The position numbers and the translations under genes were made by a program. 64,000 nt of DNA, from contig WHVD01000182.1 in assembly GCA_015178975.1 (NCBI GenBank), forward strand, positions 1 through 64,000, in the 5' to 3' direction. The stretch's first letter is position 1. Every line of letters begins with the position of its first letter. The stretch is from Hysterangium stoloniferum (lineage: Eukaryota; Basidiomycota; Agaricomycetes; Hysterangiales; Hysterangiaceae). Shown here piece after piece: positions 1-10,639 of the stretch. The notes under the pieces were generated by a model. The model did no database searches, was not told the DNA's origin, and saw only the letters and a list, made by a program, of their open reading frames with translations.

Positions 1-3000
1 GAAAGTAAGAGGCCTCGAATCCAATACCCTCGTCCCAGTCGTCTGATGAAGGAGGATACTACAATCCTTTATCGAAAACGGGATCCTCCCAGTGGTTACT
101 CTAGCATAGGAGTTGCAGCGCTCCATGTTTTCGGTCATGTAGGAACTCCCGATTCACCCAAACGCGTTAAAATTCGAATGGACACGGGAGCGGATCTTTC
201 CCTTATATCGGAGGAATTCTACAAGGAACTGCAGGGCATGTATAAGTTGAAACAAGGACTCAAATTACGTCTAATTCAGCTCACGGGTAACGCTAAGGTT
301 ATCGGATATGTTAATGTCCCCATTTACCTGGAGGACGACAGTGGAACGTTACTGAAGTTCGCGGCTGAAACTTATGTCGTTAGAGGAATGACGGTGCCAA
401 TTCTTTTGGGAGAAGACTTCCATATTAATTATGAAATTGGTACTCTAAGAGATCAGCCGTTGGGATCTAGACTTATTCTCCCGGGACGACAGGGTTTTAT
501 TCCAGCCAGCTCTTCTAAGGAACCTCAACCTTTGACCTTCACCGTCAATAAGGCCCTTTCGGGAAGCATGAGAAGGAGTCATCCAAACTCACCTCTCTCC
601 CCGATAAAGGTGTGCGTACTGAAAGAGTCGCGCGAGCCTTGGAGGATTGCACTATCGATCCAGAGTCAGCCAGACTAGTGCCTATTTTTGTTGAAGATCT
701 AAAGGGCGAGGAATGGATTGTTGAAGGAATCGTACTGCAAAACGAGGACGGTTCTATATTAGCCACACCAATCACGGCAATTTCAAGGAATAGTGCGGCA
801 GTACCTTTAGCCAATCCATCACTAACCCCTAAGACTATCCGACGAGGGGAGACAATAGGGATAATTCATGACCCTGCTCGTTGGGCTCACAAGCCCAGGT
901 CACTCGAGGAGAAAAGTTTAATGGTAGCAGGCGCGACCAAGATCGCACACCTTATTGAAAGTCTCTCTCAACTTGAGGAGGACCGTCAAGTCGCCTCAGA
1001 AAGACCTAAGCCACCTGTTGAACCAGAGATTGCAGACGATTTCGAACCGCCTGGTCCTAAGACGGCTGCAGTGGCTGATAATGAGGAATTTGCCTCAGAG
1101 GATCTTCACAAGTTAGTCAATTTGGGACCGGATATACCAACGGAGGTCCTGCCACGTCTCAGATCAGTTTTGACTGAGAACGTTAAGGCTTTCGGAGTCG
1201 ACGGACGGTTAGGGCAAGTGGAATGTAGAGTCCCTGTCCCCTTGAAAGAGGGCGCTCAGCCCATATCCATGCCTATGTTCCCCTCGTCCCCTGCCAATAG
1301 GAGAGTTATAGACGAGCAAATGGATACCTGGTTCGAACAGGGTGTCATTGAGCCATCTAAAAGCCCCTGGGGAGCGCCAGCCTTTGTAGTATATCGCAAT
1401 GGTAAACCGCGGGTGGTCATCGACTATCGGAAACTTAACCATCTCACTGTTCCAGATGAATTCCCTTTACCACGTCAATCGGAGATTATGCAAGCGCTGT
1501 CGGGGTCAAATGTTCTTTCTTCTTTCGATGCGCTGGCCGGGTTTACTCAATTAGAAATGTTGGAGGACGATAAGCCCAAAACAGCCTTTAGATCCCATAG
1601 AGGGCTGTGGCAATTTAAAAGGATGCCATTTGGGCTCAGAAACGGCCCCTCTACATTTCAGCGCGTCATGCAAACGGTTCTAGCACCCTACTTGTGGATT
1701 TTTTGTTTAGTCTACATCGATGACATAGTCATATTCTCTAAGAACTGGGATGATCATTTGCTTCACCTGAATCAGGTGCTTGGCGCTATCAGCTTCGGCC
1801 GGTATTACTCTCTCTCCCAAGAAATGTTTTATCGGATATAATTCGATATTGTTATTGGGTCATAAAGTATCTAGGCTGGGTTTTTCAACCCATCAAGAAA
1901 AGGTTCGCGCTATATTGGAATTGGCCCCACCCACTAAGGTTTCTGATCTACAACGGTTTCTTGGAATGGTCCTTTACTTTTCAGCATATATACCATTTTA
2001 TTCATGGATGGTGTCCCCTTTATTCTCGCTCCTAAAAAAGGGAACACCTTGGACGTGGACTGCTGAACATGTCCGAGCTTATGAGGATGTTAAAACCGCA
2101 TTAGGATCAGCTCCAGTGTTGGGACATCCAGTTAGTGGGATGCCCTACCGATTGTATACGGACGCTTCGGATTTTGCCTTGGGTTGTTGCCTCCAACAAG
2201 TCCAGAAGATGGCTTTAGGAGATTTAGTGGATACAAAAATCTACGCCCAAGCCAAATTGGCTTTTGACCGTGCGCAGGACGTGCCATCCTTTGTTCATCG
2301 GTACAAAACCAAACAGCCCGAGATTGAGTGGTCGGATTCGTGGGGATCCACTTTTGAGGCGACCGAAGTTACTGTTGAACGAGTCATTGCATATTGGAGT
2401 CGCACGCTGAAAAGCGCGGAGCGTAACTATTCTGCTACTGAACGGGAAGCATTAGCAGCAAAGGAGGGACTGGTCCACTTTCAACCTTTCATTGAAGGTG
2501 AACATGTCCTGCTCATTACGGACCATGCAGCTCTGCAATGGGCTAGATCTTACGAGAACACTAATCGTCGACTAGCCGCATGGGGGGCGATATACGCTGC
2601 ATTTCCAGGTCTCGAGATTTTGCATCGAGCAGGGAGAGTTCACAGCAACGTGGATCCACTGTCCAGACTCCCTCGGGTACCAGCCTTCGTGAGCCCTATT
2701 AGAGATGATTTGCAGGCTATCACCTCGACTTCTCTGGACAAGAATACTGAGGAAAAACTATGGAAAGACGAACCCGCTAAGAAGGCGGTCTTCTCTACCA
2801 TACTCGATTCTATGGAGCCTTTTGGAGTAACTCAAAAGGTCCGACGGTCAGAATGGGATACTCATAACGCAATAAGGAATGACCAGGAAGACGAGTCCGA
2901 CTTCGCATTGCGTCATCCTCAGCTACTAATCAGCATCGAGGAGGGATATATAAAGAAATTTCTAGAGGGTTATTCAAAGGACCCGGTTTTCAGGAATCTC

Positions 3001-4778
3001 TATGCTTTAGATACCCCTTCACCCAACGCAGTTGTTACTCCTTCTCACTACTTCGTGGGAGCAAACCGACTCCTGTACTTTCGCGACTCGGACTGGAAAA
3101 GTCGAGTCTGTGTACCCAGAACCATGATTAACTCGATTCTAAGGTTGGTGCATGATAACCCTTTTGAGGGAGCACACGCCGGAGGCCAGCGGTTGTTCAA
3201 CCTGATGAAAGACCGGTTCTTTTGGCCGAGAATGCTACAAGATTGCGTGTCGTACGCGCGTACCTGCGATATCTGCCAAAAAACCAAAGTCGATCGCACC
3301 GCTCATCAAGGAGCCCTCAGACCGGCTGACGTACCTTTTAGGCCATTCGAGGTAGTTTCTATGGACTTGATCACTGGACTACCCGATTCAGGAAAGGATT
3401 CGTATTCCGCAGTCTTCGTTGCCGTTGATAAATTGACGCGCTACGCTATTACAATACCTACCTTTTCGAACCTTACCAGCTGAAGGATTCGCACGAATAT
3501 TTGTCAAACAGGTAGCAAGCCCCTTCGGACTGCCCTCTCGAATAATCTGTGACCGGGATAAGAGATGGACCTGCAGGTTTTGGCGGGAAGTCTGTAAGAT
3601 CTATGGTACCACCCTTGCGGTATCTTCGGCTCATCATCCTCAAACGGATGGGCAAACGGAGAATATGAACGCGACCATAGAACAGATGCTTCGAGCCTAT
3701 TGTGCCTCTGCTAAAGAAAGCTGGTCCCAGTGGATTGAGGTAGTCGTTCACGCATACAACTCGACTGTTCACAGTTCCACAAACTACGCCCCGGCCTTCT
3801 TATTAATGGGATACCTCCCAAGAGGAATGTCTCGAGTTCTAGGAGGTGACGAGCCCCTAGTTCCTAGAGAACTATCAGACAGCCCTATGGCCGACCAATG
3901 GATCCTCGAGCTAGAAAATCATCGGCAGATGGCGCGGGATTCCATCGCTCGAGCCCAAGAGATTCAAGCACGAGCGTATAACAAGAAGCAAAGACCTGTA
4001 GAAGATATCTCTGAGGGAGACTTTGTATTGGTGAATCCCCACTCCCTCGAACTGGTGGAAGTCAAGGGAACGGGGAAGAAACTGATACAAAGACGGATTG
4101 GACCATTCGAGGTCCTTGAGAAATTGAACTCTCAAGTATTTAGGCTTAAGATTCCCCCGGAGTATCCTATGCATCCAGTCATTAATCGGGATCATCTGCG
4201 GAAATATCAACCCTCTCCTTCCAAGCTAGGTCCGAGACCCCAACTTGAGAACCTAAGAGAGTTGAAATCAGATCACGAAGAATATGAAGTCGAAGCTATT
4301 GTTGGACATAGGAAACAGCGAAATCGTCTGCTATTTAGGGTGCGCTGGAAAGGTTATGGACCCGAGGAGGATTCGTGGTTAAGCAGCACTGACCTTAGAA
4401 ACGCTCCGGCACTTTTGAGGGCATACAAGGCGCTGTTCAACATTTAACGGGATATATGCACTCAAGGAATCATCTATTCCCTCTCTTTTGTAACTTCCTT
4501 TCAGAAATATCTCAGTTATTCGGTGAGCCATCTCGTTGGCTTTTATTCTTTTTCATTTTTCTATCCCTTCTGTCGATTGGGACAACCATTAATTGGCAGC
4601 GGACACATTTCCCTAAAACCCGGGCACAATTAATGAATTCTATTTAACGACCAACCGAGCGGAGTTTCAATTCAATATATATAAAAAAAAAGTACACGTA
4701 AATTCGCATAAATTTTCTTTATCTTTCACACCACGTCCTTCCCTCTATCTTCAACTTCACCACTTTTATCGCGTTATA

Positions 4779-6824
4779 ATGCTCCCTTTCCAACAAAACA
4801 AGCAAGTCCTCCCTAAGTTCAAAAAGGTCCAGCGAGCCCCGACAGCCAGTACATCCACGACCGGCGGGGGATTCATCACCCGCATGCCTCGTACAGACAA
4901 TGTCGAGAGCAATTGGGGTACCCAGGAATCAACCCCCCTTTCGACTTTCTCCTTTGGTGATGAGCCGGGGAAAAATACCGGTACGGATTGGAGCAAGCCG
5001 TTAGGCCCCTCCGTCAGGCCATCATCTGAGAAAGTCGCTGCTAGCATGCGGAAGCAGGAAATGTTCATGGAAGAACACAACGCAAGGAGACTCACCCGCA
5101 AAAGAGAAAGGCGTGCTGATTATAGAAGCCAACAGGAGGCGAGGGGAGCAAGAGAAGGAGTCCCTTCCAAGCGGCAGCGGCGTGAGTACAGAGCGCAGTG
5201 CGGAAACAGAGCTTCAGTGCCGATCCTTCCCCCCGCGGGAGAGAAATGGGCCGACTTCGCGGAGACCGATGATAGCGAGGGTGGGACGCCTTGTATTAGG
5301 ACGACGGGAACCAAGAGCTGGAAGGAGAAGGAGGGTACCATCTTTTACGACTGGGAGCTACTTCGACGCATTAAGTTGCAATGCATAGTTCTCACCCGAG
5401 GGGACGGTCAAACGCTGCCTCAACAAGAAAAGGGATACCGTAGGGGACCAATTGAGTTTTCCTCGGACGAGGATGAGGAGGAGGACGAGAACAGGAATGG
5501 TGTGTATAGTATCCGATCTTTGGGAGAGGATTGCCATGAAGGGTTCCTTCTCCCATCTGAAGTTCGTTTCGTAACCAGCGACCCCAACCAAAGACAAACG
5601 CGGAGACCGTCATCCAGAGTATGGAGGGGTCACCGCCCTAGTCAACAGTCACTGGAACGCGAACCTTCCACGATTCCGGTCCCACATCTCTCGTCAACGT
5701 CGAGGCTCCTTCCCATCATTCACCCTGCACACACTCCCTCAGCCCCGATTCTAACGCCTCATTTACCTCCCTCTTCAAACGCTGTACCAGTCCCAACCTC
5801 ACTTGGGATGTCGAGGCCCCCTCCCATCCTTCACCCGACACACACTCCCTCTGCCCAACGCAAACCTTCCCCGATTCTGGCACCTCATCTCTCTCCCTCC
5901 CCGAAAGCTATACCGGTACCGACCCAACTTCCGCCATCACCGGGTATCCCTCCCGACTCTCCGTATTCATATTGCGTGTCCTTGGGTAGCCCTATCCAGG
6001 ACCTTCCACCAGAGCGAATGGATGTCGATTTGGACCCCCCTACACCGGACGTCATTGATCCCCTGGCAAGCAGAAAGGTGAAGGAGATGCAGAAAGCCAC
6101 CACTCCTCTCCGAGAACAATCCCCTATTCCCGTCCTTGACAGCCCGGTTCCCCTCACTGAGCCCGTATCCACAACTTTCTGGATGCGAGTAGCTGTCAAC
6201 TACCCTTCCGAACAGTTTCCTGTCAGAAGGGTGCTATCAGAGCTCGTGCCAGTACTTCAACAACCGGTCCTTCAAGGGAGCCTCAAGGGTTGTCGCGGTC
6301 TGGCTCCGTTGTCAGAGATAATGGAGGATTTCTATCTCTCCTTCGAGGATCTCGCAGAGGGGAAGAACTTTGCACGAGCAGCACAGGAGATTAAACTCTC
6401 TATGTTCCGGCACATCATAGTGGAGCTTCACCGTCTGCCCCCAGACTCAGCGAATGTCCTCTCTATTGCTGGCTTAGTAGATTTACTCGAGGCCCTCGTC
6501 CTGACGGCTCCCACAGAGACCACCATGCAACCACACGTTCCTGCCTTACTGCCCGCGTCTTCGTTTCCCCTCCCCAAAGCTCCTCTTCTCGCGCGGATTT
6601 CCGCTCCGCCGGTTAGTGTCCGCGCAGTCGTTCGTTGCAGAGAGAAAGCCTACAGACGATGGGCCGACTCTTTGTACAGGAACTCTAGTGATTTGACTCG
6701 GGCGAGAATAGCTGAATCCTTCAGGGTAAAAAGGGAACGATGGGGAAACCTCATTTTGGACCTTGGGGGATCCTCACAGGACGCTTGGGGCAGCGTCCCA
6801 GATGCTCTTCGACACCTAGTATAG
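4779..6824 (+). CDS. Extra ORF of the Ty3/Gypsy element, between pol and 3' LTR, 681 aa
   Basis: An uninterrupted frame of 681 codons between the chromodomain end and the 3' LTR. The first 200 residues are basic and acidic, about 270-430 are Pro/Ser-rich low complexity, and the last 230 look folded, ending in a block with KAYRRW and LGGSSQDAWG. I do not recognise a domain. No signal peptide or membrane segment is visible, so the position alone is no reason to call it an envelope gene. The same C-terminal block recurs in remnants at 7490-7816 and, on the minus strand, at 61754-62242. Its start is also recognisable in element 2 at 20197. The ORF is therefore a regular part of this lineage, not a captured fragment. 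Function unknown. Confidence 0.75.
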   Translation: MLPFQQNKQVLPKFKKVQRAPTASTSTTGGGFITRMPRTDNVESNWGTQESTPLSTFSFGDEPGKNTGTDWSKPLGPSVRPSSEKVAASMRKQEMFMEEHNARRLTRKRERRADYRSQQEARGAREGVPSKRQRREYRAQCGNRASVPILPPAGEKWADFAETDDSEGGTPCIRTTGTKSWKEKEGTIFYDWELLRRIKLQCIVLTRGDGQTLPQQEKGYRRGPIEFSSDEDEEEDENRNGVYSIRSLGEDCHEGFLLPSEVRFVTSDPNQRQTRRPSSRVWRGHRPSQQSLEREPSTIPVPHLSSTSRLLPIIHPAHTPSAPILTPHLPPSSNAVPVPTSLGMSRPPPILHPTHTPSAQRKPSPILAPHLSPSPKAIPVPTQLPPSPGIPPDSPYSYCVSLGSPIQDLPPERMDVDLDPPTPDVIDPLASRKVKEMQKATTPLREQSPIPVLDSPVPLTEPVSTTFWMRVAVNYPSEQFPVRRVLSELVPVLQQPVLQGSLKGCRGLAPLSEIMEDFYLSFEDLAEGKNFARAAQEIKLSMFRHIIVELHRLPPDSANVLSIAGLVDLLEALVLTAPTETTMQPHVPALLPASSFPLPKAPLLARISAPPVSVRAVVRCREKAYRRWADSLYRNSSDLTRARIAESFRVKRERWGNLILDLGGSSQDAWGSVPDALRHLV

Positions 6825-6849
6825 CACATCTCTTCGAACTGGGGGGCAC

Positions 6850-7488
6850 TGTGAAGGGTATGCATATATCATGATTGGACTGTGGAATAATACATATATT
6901 ATAGTATTATATTATTTAGTTCTTACTCTTTTTTCCCTAACTCTCTAGATCTTCGAGCATACCCGTATTTCTTAGTTCGAAGTCTTGTGTATATCTATGG
7001 GCGCTCTCAGCACTAAACGGAGACAACTTTTTACCCAGCAGACACCACTTCGTAACGACTCAGACGTCGAATAACGAGAGGTGTCAAGGGTAGTATCTCA
7101 GCTACCATAAAGGTAGCATTCTCTAGTCTACTAATAGCCTTTTGAACTCGAACCGCTAAGGTCGAGTTCCGCTTTCAAGACTTTGCGCTCGTCGACACCG
7201 TAGTCGACTCACGCTACTAATACTCTATCCTAGACACTCAGTCTTTAGCTGAGTATCTTTCTTATTTCTAGCTACTAGCTGTACCGTAAAAGGTCAACTC
7301 GTTATCTTACTGTTCTAAGCCGTCACGAGCAACTATACAGTTGCTCTTGAGGCGTGCAGTGCGTTCTTATACTAGTACTAACAGTCTAGTAGTCTATAGT
7401 ATTGTACTGACGGTCAATACTCTCTAATAGTAGTTGAATAAACACTATTCTTTGTATATAGAGCGGTCAGAACCCACCACTCTTCACA
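6850..7488 (+). repeat. 3' LTR of the first Ty3/Gypsy element (subfamily A)
   Basis: Starts TGTGAAGGGTATGC right after a G-rich tract (CTGGGGGGCAC, a likely polypurine tract) and ends in CTCTTCACA, 639 bp. Inverted copies of the same subfamily lie at 9076-9712 and 63469-64000, so the boundaries are fixed by comparison. Confidence 0.9.
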
Positions 7489-7816
7489 CCTACCCTCCTA
7501 ACCCCAAGATGCACTGACCAACAAGTTACATGACAGTCTGTCCACCTACAGGATATCTACTATGAGGAATACCTCGTGTCCTGGAAGGAGACAATGTGGC
7601 AGTGTCTAGAAGGCTATCAAGTAGTCCATTTGCTGTTTGAGGACTGGAGGAGTGCTCGACTAGGGACTGGAAGGAAAGGAATGGATCCATTTTTTTCCCC
7701 CCTTTCCACATCAATATCTTCCCTCACCACCCCTAAACCCACCAACCTCTCTTCGAATACTGGGGTCTTGGCACCTTGCAGTTTGGGGGGCTCCACACAA
7801 GACACCTGGGGGGCAC
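7489..7816 (+). mobile_element. 3' internal remnant of a related Ty3/Gypsy element
   Basis: About 330 bp between two LTRs. Its end encodes a match to the extra-ORF C-terminus (LGGSTQDTWG), followed by the same CTGGGGGGCAC tract before the LTR at 7817. It is the leftover of an element whose body is gone. Confidence 0.7.
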
Positions 7817-8432
7817 TGTGAGGAGTATGCTTTTACCATAGGTTCATTGTGGTAAAACACTCCTTTTATCTTATTTATATTTTACACATTTTATTCATAT
7901 TTTTCTATTCTTTATATTCTTCAAATATTTCACCATTTCATTAGTTTGAAGTTTTGTGTATACTTGTGGGTGCACTCGGCACCAAATGAAACTTAGACAC
8001 TTTTACCCCACAACCACGACTTACCCAGACACCCAGTTAGTGTCCTGTAAGTTGTGATTGGGGTATCATCTTGACCATCACAGACGGGCTTCAACTATCT
8101 ACACAATCAGAGTTTCAAACTGTACCAGTCGAAACTCTACCTATATCTCAACCCACGTGGACAACATTCACACTATTCCCTTATTCAACTCTCGTTACTC
8201 TTTTCTACACTCGAGCAGTCTTTCGGAATCGCACCTAACGGTTGATTCCCTTTATTCATCTTAAGCTCTCTACTCTACTATAGATAGCTACTTCACTCAA
8301 ATGTACTGAACTAAGTAGTCAATACTCATTCAGCATGTATTAGACTTAGACAGTCAATACAACTATGTGTCATACCTAAATGATCAATATTCTTCGTATA
8401 TAGAACAGTTAGAACTTTCACCACTCTTCACA
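7817..8432 (+). repeat. Ty3/Gypsy LTR (subfamily C), 616 bp
   Basis: Begins TGTGAGGAGTATGC and ends CACTCTTCACA. It shares the ends and several inner blocks (for example CCAGACACCCAGTTAGTG) with the LTR at 8676, but is clearly diverged from it. It belongs to the internal remnant just upstream. Confidence 0.82.
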
Positions 8433-8675
8433 CCATTTTTACCCACTCCATTGTAGTCCACATCCTATTGTAGTCCACATCCTATTGTGCTTACATCCTA
8501 TTGTTCTCCATTAGTATATATTATGACATGTGGATTTCAATACAGTAGTGGTTTATTCCTCATCACTCATTCTAGTGTCTGTCTGCACCTGCAGCAGATA
8601 CTAGTGTTACAGGGCACAGCATAAAAGCTAAAGCTAAGTCCTTCTGTTCAGCCTCTGTCAGTCTTCCGACCTTAG
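8433..8675. other. Spacer with a short tandem repeat
   Basis: Unassigned 243 bp. A 17-18 bp unit containing CACATCCTATTGT is repeated about three times near 8452-8505. No coding signal is seen. Confidence 0.5.
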
Positions 8676-9954
8676 TGTGAGAGGTACAGTGAAATATACT
8701 CTGGAAATATAGTCTGGATGAGCTCATACTATATTTCCATTATTATTTCTATTTTCTCTCTATTTTTATTATACACATATATGTAACTAGTTCAATGATC
8801 TATGCATTCGGTACATTGACTCTTGTGGGTGCATACATGCCAGACTTATGTATTCTAGTGCCGGTAGTTAGAACTCAGACACTTTTTACCCCATAACCAC
8901 AACTTACCCAGACACCCAGTTAGTGGCCTGTAAGTTGTGATTGGGGTATCATCTCAACTATCACAGACGGGCTTTAACTACTAGTGCAATCAGAGCTTCA
9001 AACTATACTAGTCGAAACTCAGACCATTATCTCAATGCGGACTATATCTGTGCTACTCTGTTATTTGACTCTCGTTGTGAAGAGTGGTGGATTCTGACCG
9101 CTCTATATACGAAGAATAGTGTTTATTCAACTACTATTAGAGAGTATTGACCGTCAGTACAATACTATAGACTACTAGACTGTTAGTACTAGTATAAGAA
9201 CGCACTGCACGCCTCAAGAGCAACTGTATAGTTGCTCGTGATGGCTTAGAACAGCAAGATAATGAGTTGACCTTTTACAGTACAACTAGTAGCTAGAAAT
9301 AAGAAAGATACTCAGCTAAAGACTGAGTGTCTAGGATAGAGTAATAGTAGCGTGAGTCAACTATGGTGTCGACGAGCGCAAAGTCTTGAAAGCGGAACTC
9401 GACCTTAGCGGTTCGAGTCCAAAGGCTATTAGTAGACTAGAGAATGCTACCCTTATGGTAGCTGAGATACTACCCTTGACACCTCTCGCTATTCGACGTC
9501 TGAGTCGTTACGAAGTGGTGTCTGCTGGGTAAAAGTTGTCTAAGATTTAGCGCTGAGAGCGCCCATAGATATACACAAGACTTCGAACTAAGAAATACGG
9601 GTATGCTCGAAGATCTAGAGAGTTAGGGAAAAAGAGTAAGAACTAAATAATAAAATACTATAATATATGTATTATTCCACAGTCCAATCATGATATATGC
9701 ATACCCTTCACACTCGTTATTCTCTTCAACACTCAAGCAGTCATTCAGAATCACACTTCACAATCGATTCTCCTTTATTCATCCTAGCTTTCCTATCTGC
9801 TTTAGATAGCTAATTCTCTCAACTGTATTGAACTACACAGTCAATATGCATTTGGTCTATATTAGACTTAGATAGTCAATACATTGTCATGTCATACCTA
9901 AACAGTTGATATTCTCTGTATATAGAATGGTTAGAACTTCCACCACTCTTCACA
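8676..9954 (+). repeat. Ty3/Gypsy solo LTR (subfamily B), split by a nested LTR
   Basis: Runs from TGTGAGAGGTACAG at 8676 to CTCTTCACA at 9954 and is interrupted at 9076-9712. The two halves (8676-9075 and 9718-9954) together give about 637 bp, matching the other LTRs. The closest relative is the minus-strand LTR at 61105-61728. Confidence 0.88.
9076..9712 (-). repeat. Solo LTR (subfamily A) nested in another LTR
   Basis: Inverted copy of the LTR at 6850-7488. It is flanked by a perfect 5-bp direct repeat, CTCGT, at 9071-9075 and 9713-9717, the expected target-site duplication. It has no internal region, so it is a solo LTR left by recombination after insertion into the subfamily B LTR. Confidence 0.95.
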
Positions 9955-9955
9955 G

Positions 9956-10639
9956 TGTGAAGGATAGGTCACATAGGAGGTGCGACTAAAGACTCTAAGC
10001 CTTACCCTTTAGCCACTTTATATTTCCTTTATTTCCTTTATGTTTTATACTTTTATTTCCTTCTCTATCACTCATAAATATGGGCCACATTCCCTTTTTA
10101 TTAGTTCAAGAGTCCATGTATGCTTGTGGGCACTCTAGCCCACAAGAAGTAGGCACATGTCACAGTAGTAGTCACACGAGAGAATGTTAGACACTTTTCA
10201 AACCCGACAACCATCACCTGCAAGACGCAAGTACTGGTTCAGGGTATCGTCTAACAAGACTCTCTCTCTCTCTCTCATCTCCAATTATCCATAACAACTC
10301 TTCACACTGAAATAGTCGAAGTGCGTTATTATTAATCGGCTCAACTTCAAGTTATAACTTCGCACAGTAAGAACATCCAGCATTGCTCACTTCTCTAGAT
10401 TATTCTTCCCTTCTCACGATAAACTCCTTCCCTTATCTACTCTGCCATCAGGCCAACTAGCTACACAGTTGGATCACACCGTAAGGTTGATCCGCCCTTG
10501 TAATCACCTACCGATCACACCTTGAAGGTCAATTGTAATCTACAATTTTACTATCTAAAACTACTAGTTGATCGTTCTTCGCACTATTGTTAGTCGATAA
10601 CAATCGCATATTGAGTGGTAAACTACTCGACTCTTTACA
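9956..10639 (+). repeat. 5' LTR of the second Ty3/Gypsy element
   Basis: Begins TGTGAAGGATAGGTC one base after the preceding LTR ends and closes at CTCTTTACA. The gag-like frame follows 180 bp later. It includes a (TC)n run near 10258-10278. Only the ends resemble the other LTRs, so it is a separate subfamily. No second copy confirms the right boundary. Confidence 0.7.

Larger units (their letters stand above)
1..7488 (+). mobile_element. Ty3/Gypsy LTR retrotransposon with chromodomain, 5' end outside the window
   Basis: Parts in order, approximate positions: aspartic protease (about 100-500, DTGAD motif), reverse transcriptase (about 1200-1800, YIDD box), RNase H (about 2100-2600), integrase with an HHCC-type zinc finger (about 3150-3950), a C-terminal chromodomain (about 4270-4440, VRWKGYGPEEDSW), a short frame with one hydrophobic stretch (4456-4647), an extra long ORF (4779-6824), a G-rich tract and the 3' LTR (6850-7488). 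The order PR-RT-RH-IN-chromodomain is that of the fungal chromovirus group. Gag and the 5' LTR lie left of base 1. It is a fossil with only about two breaks in pol, so it is the youngest-looking large element here. The second element at 9956-20252 has the same pol order and related sequence. Confidence 0.93.

Noticed and set aside
9405-9420. tRNA B-box-like GCGGTTCGAGTCC
   Set aside because: It is part of the LTR sequence and is repeated in the other LTR copies. No A box or cloverleaf surrounds it.
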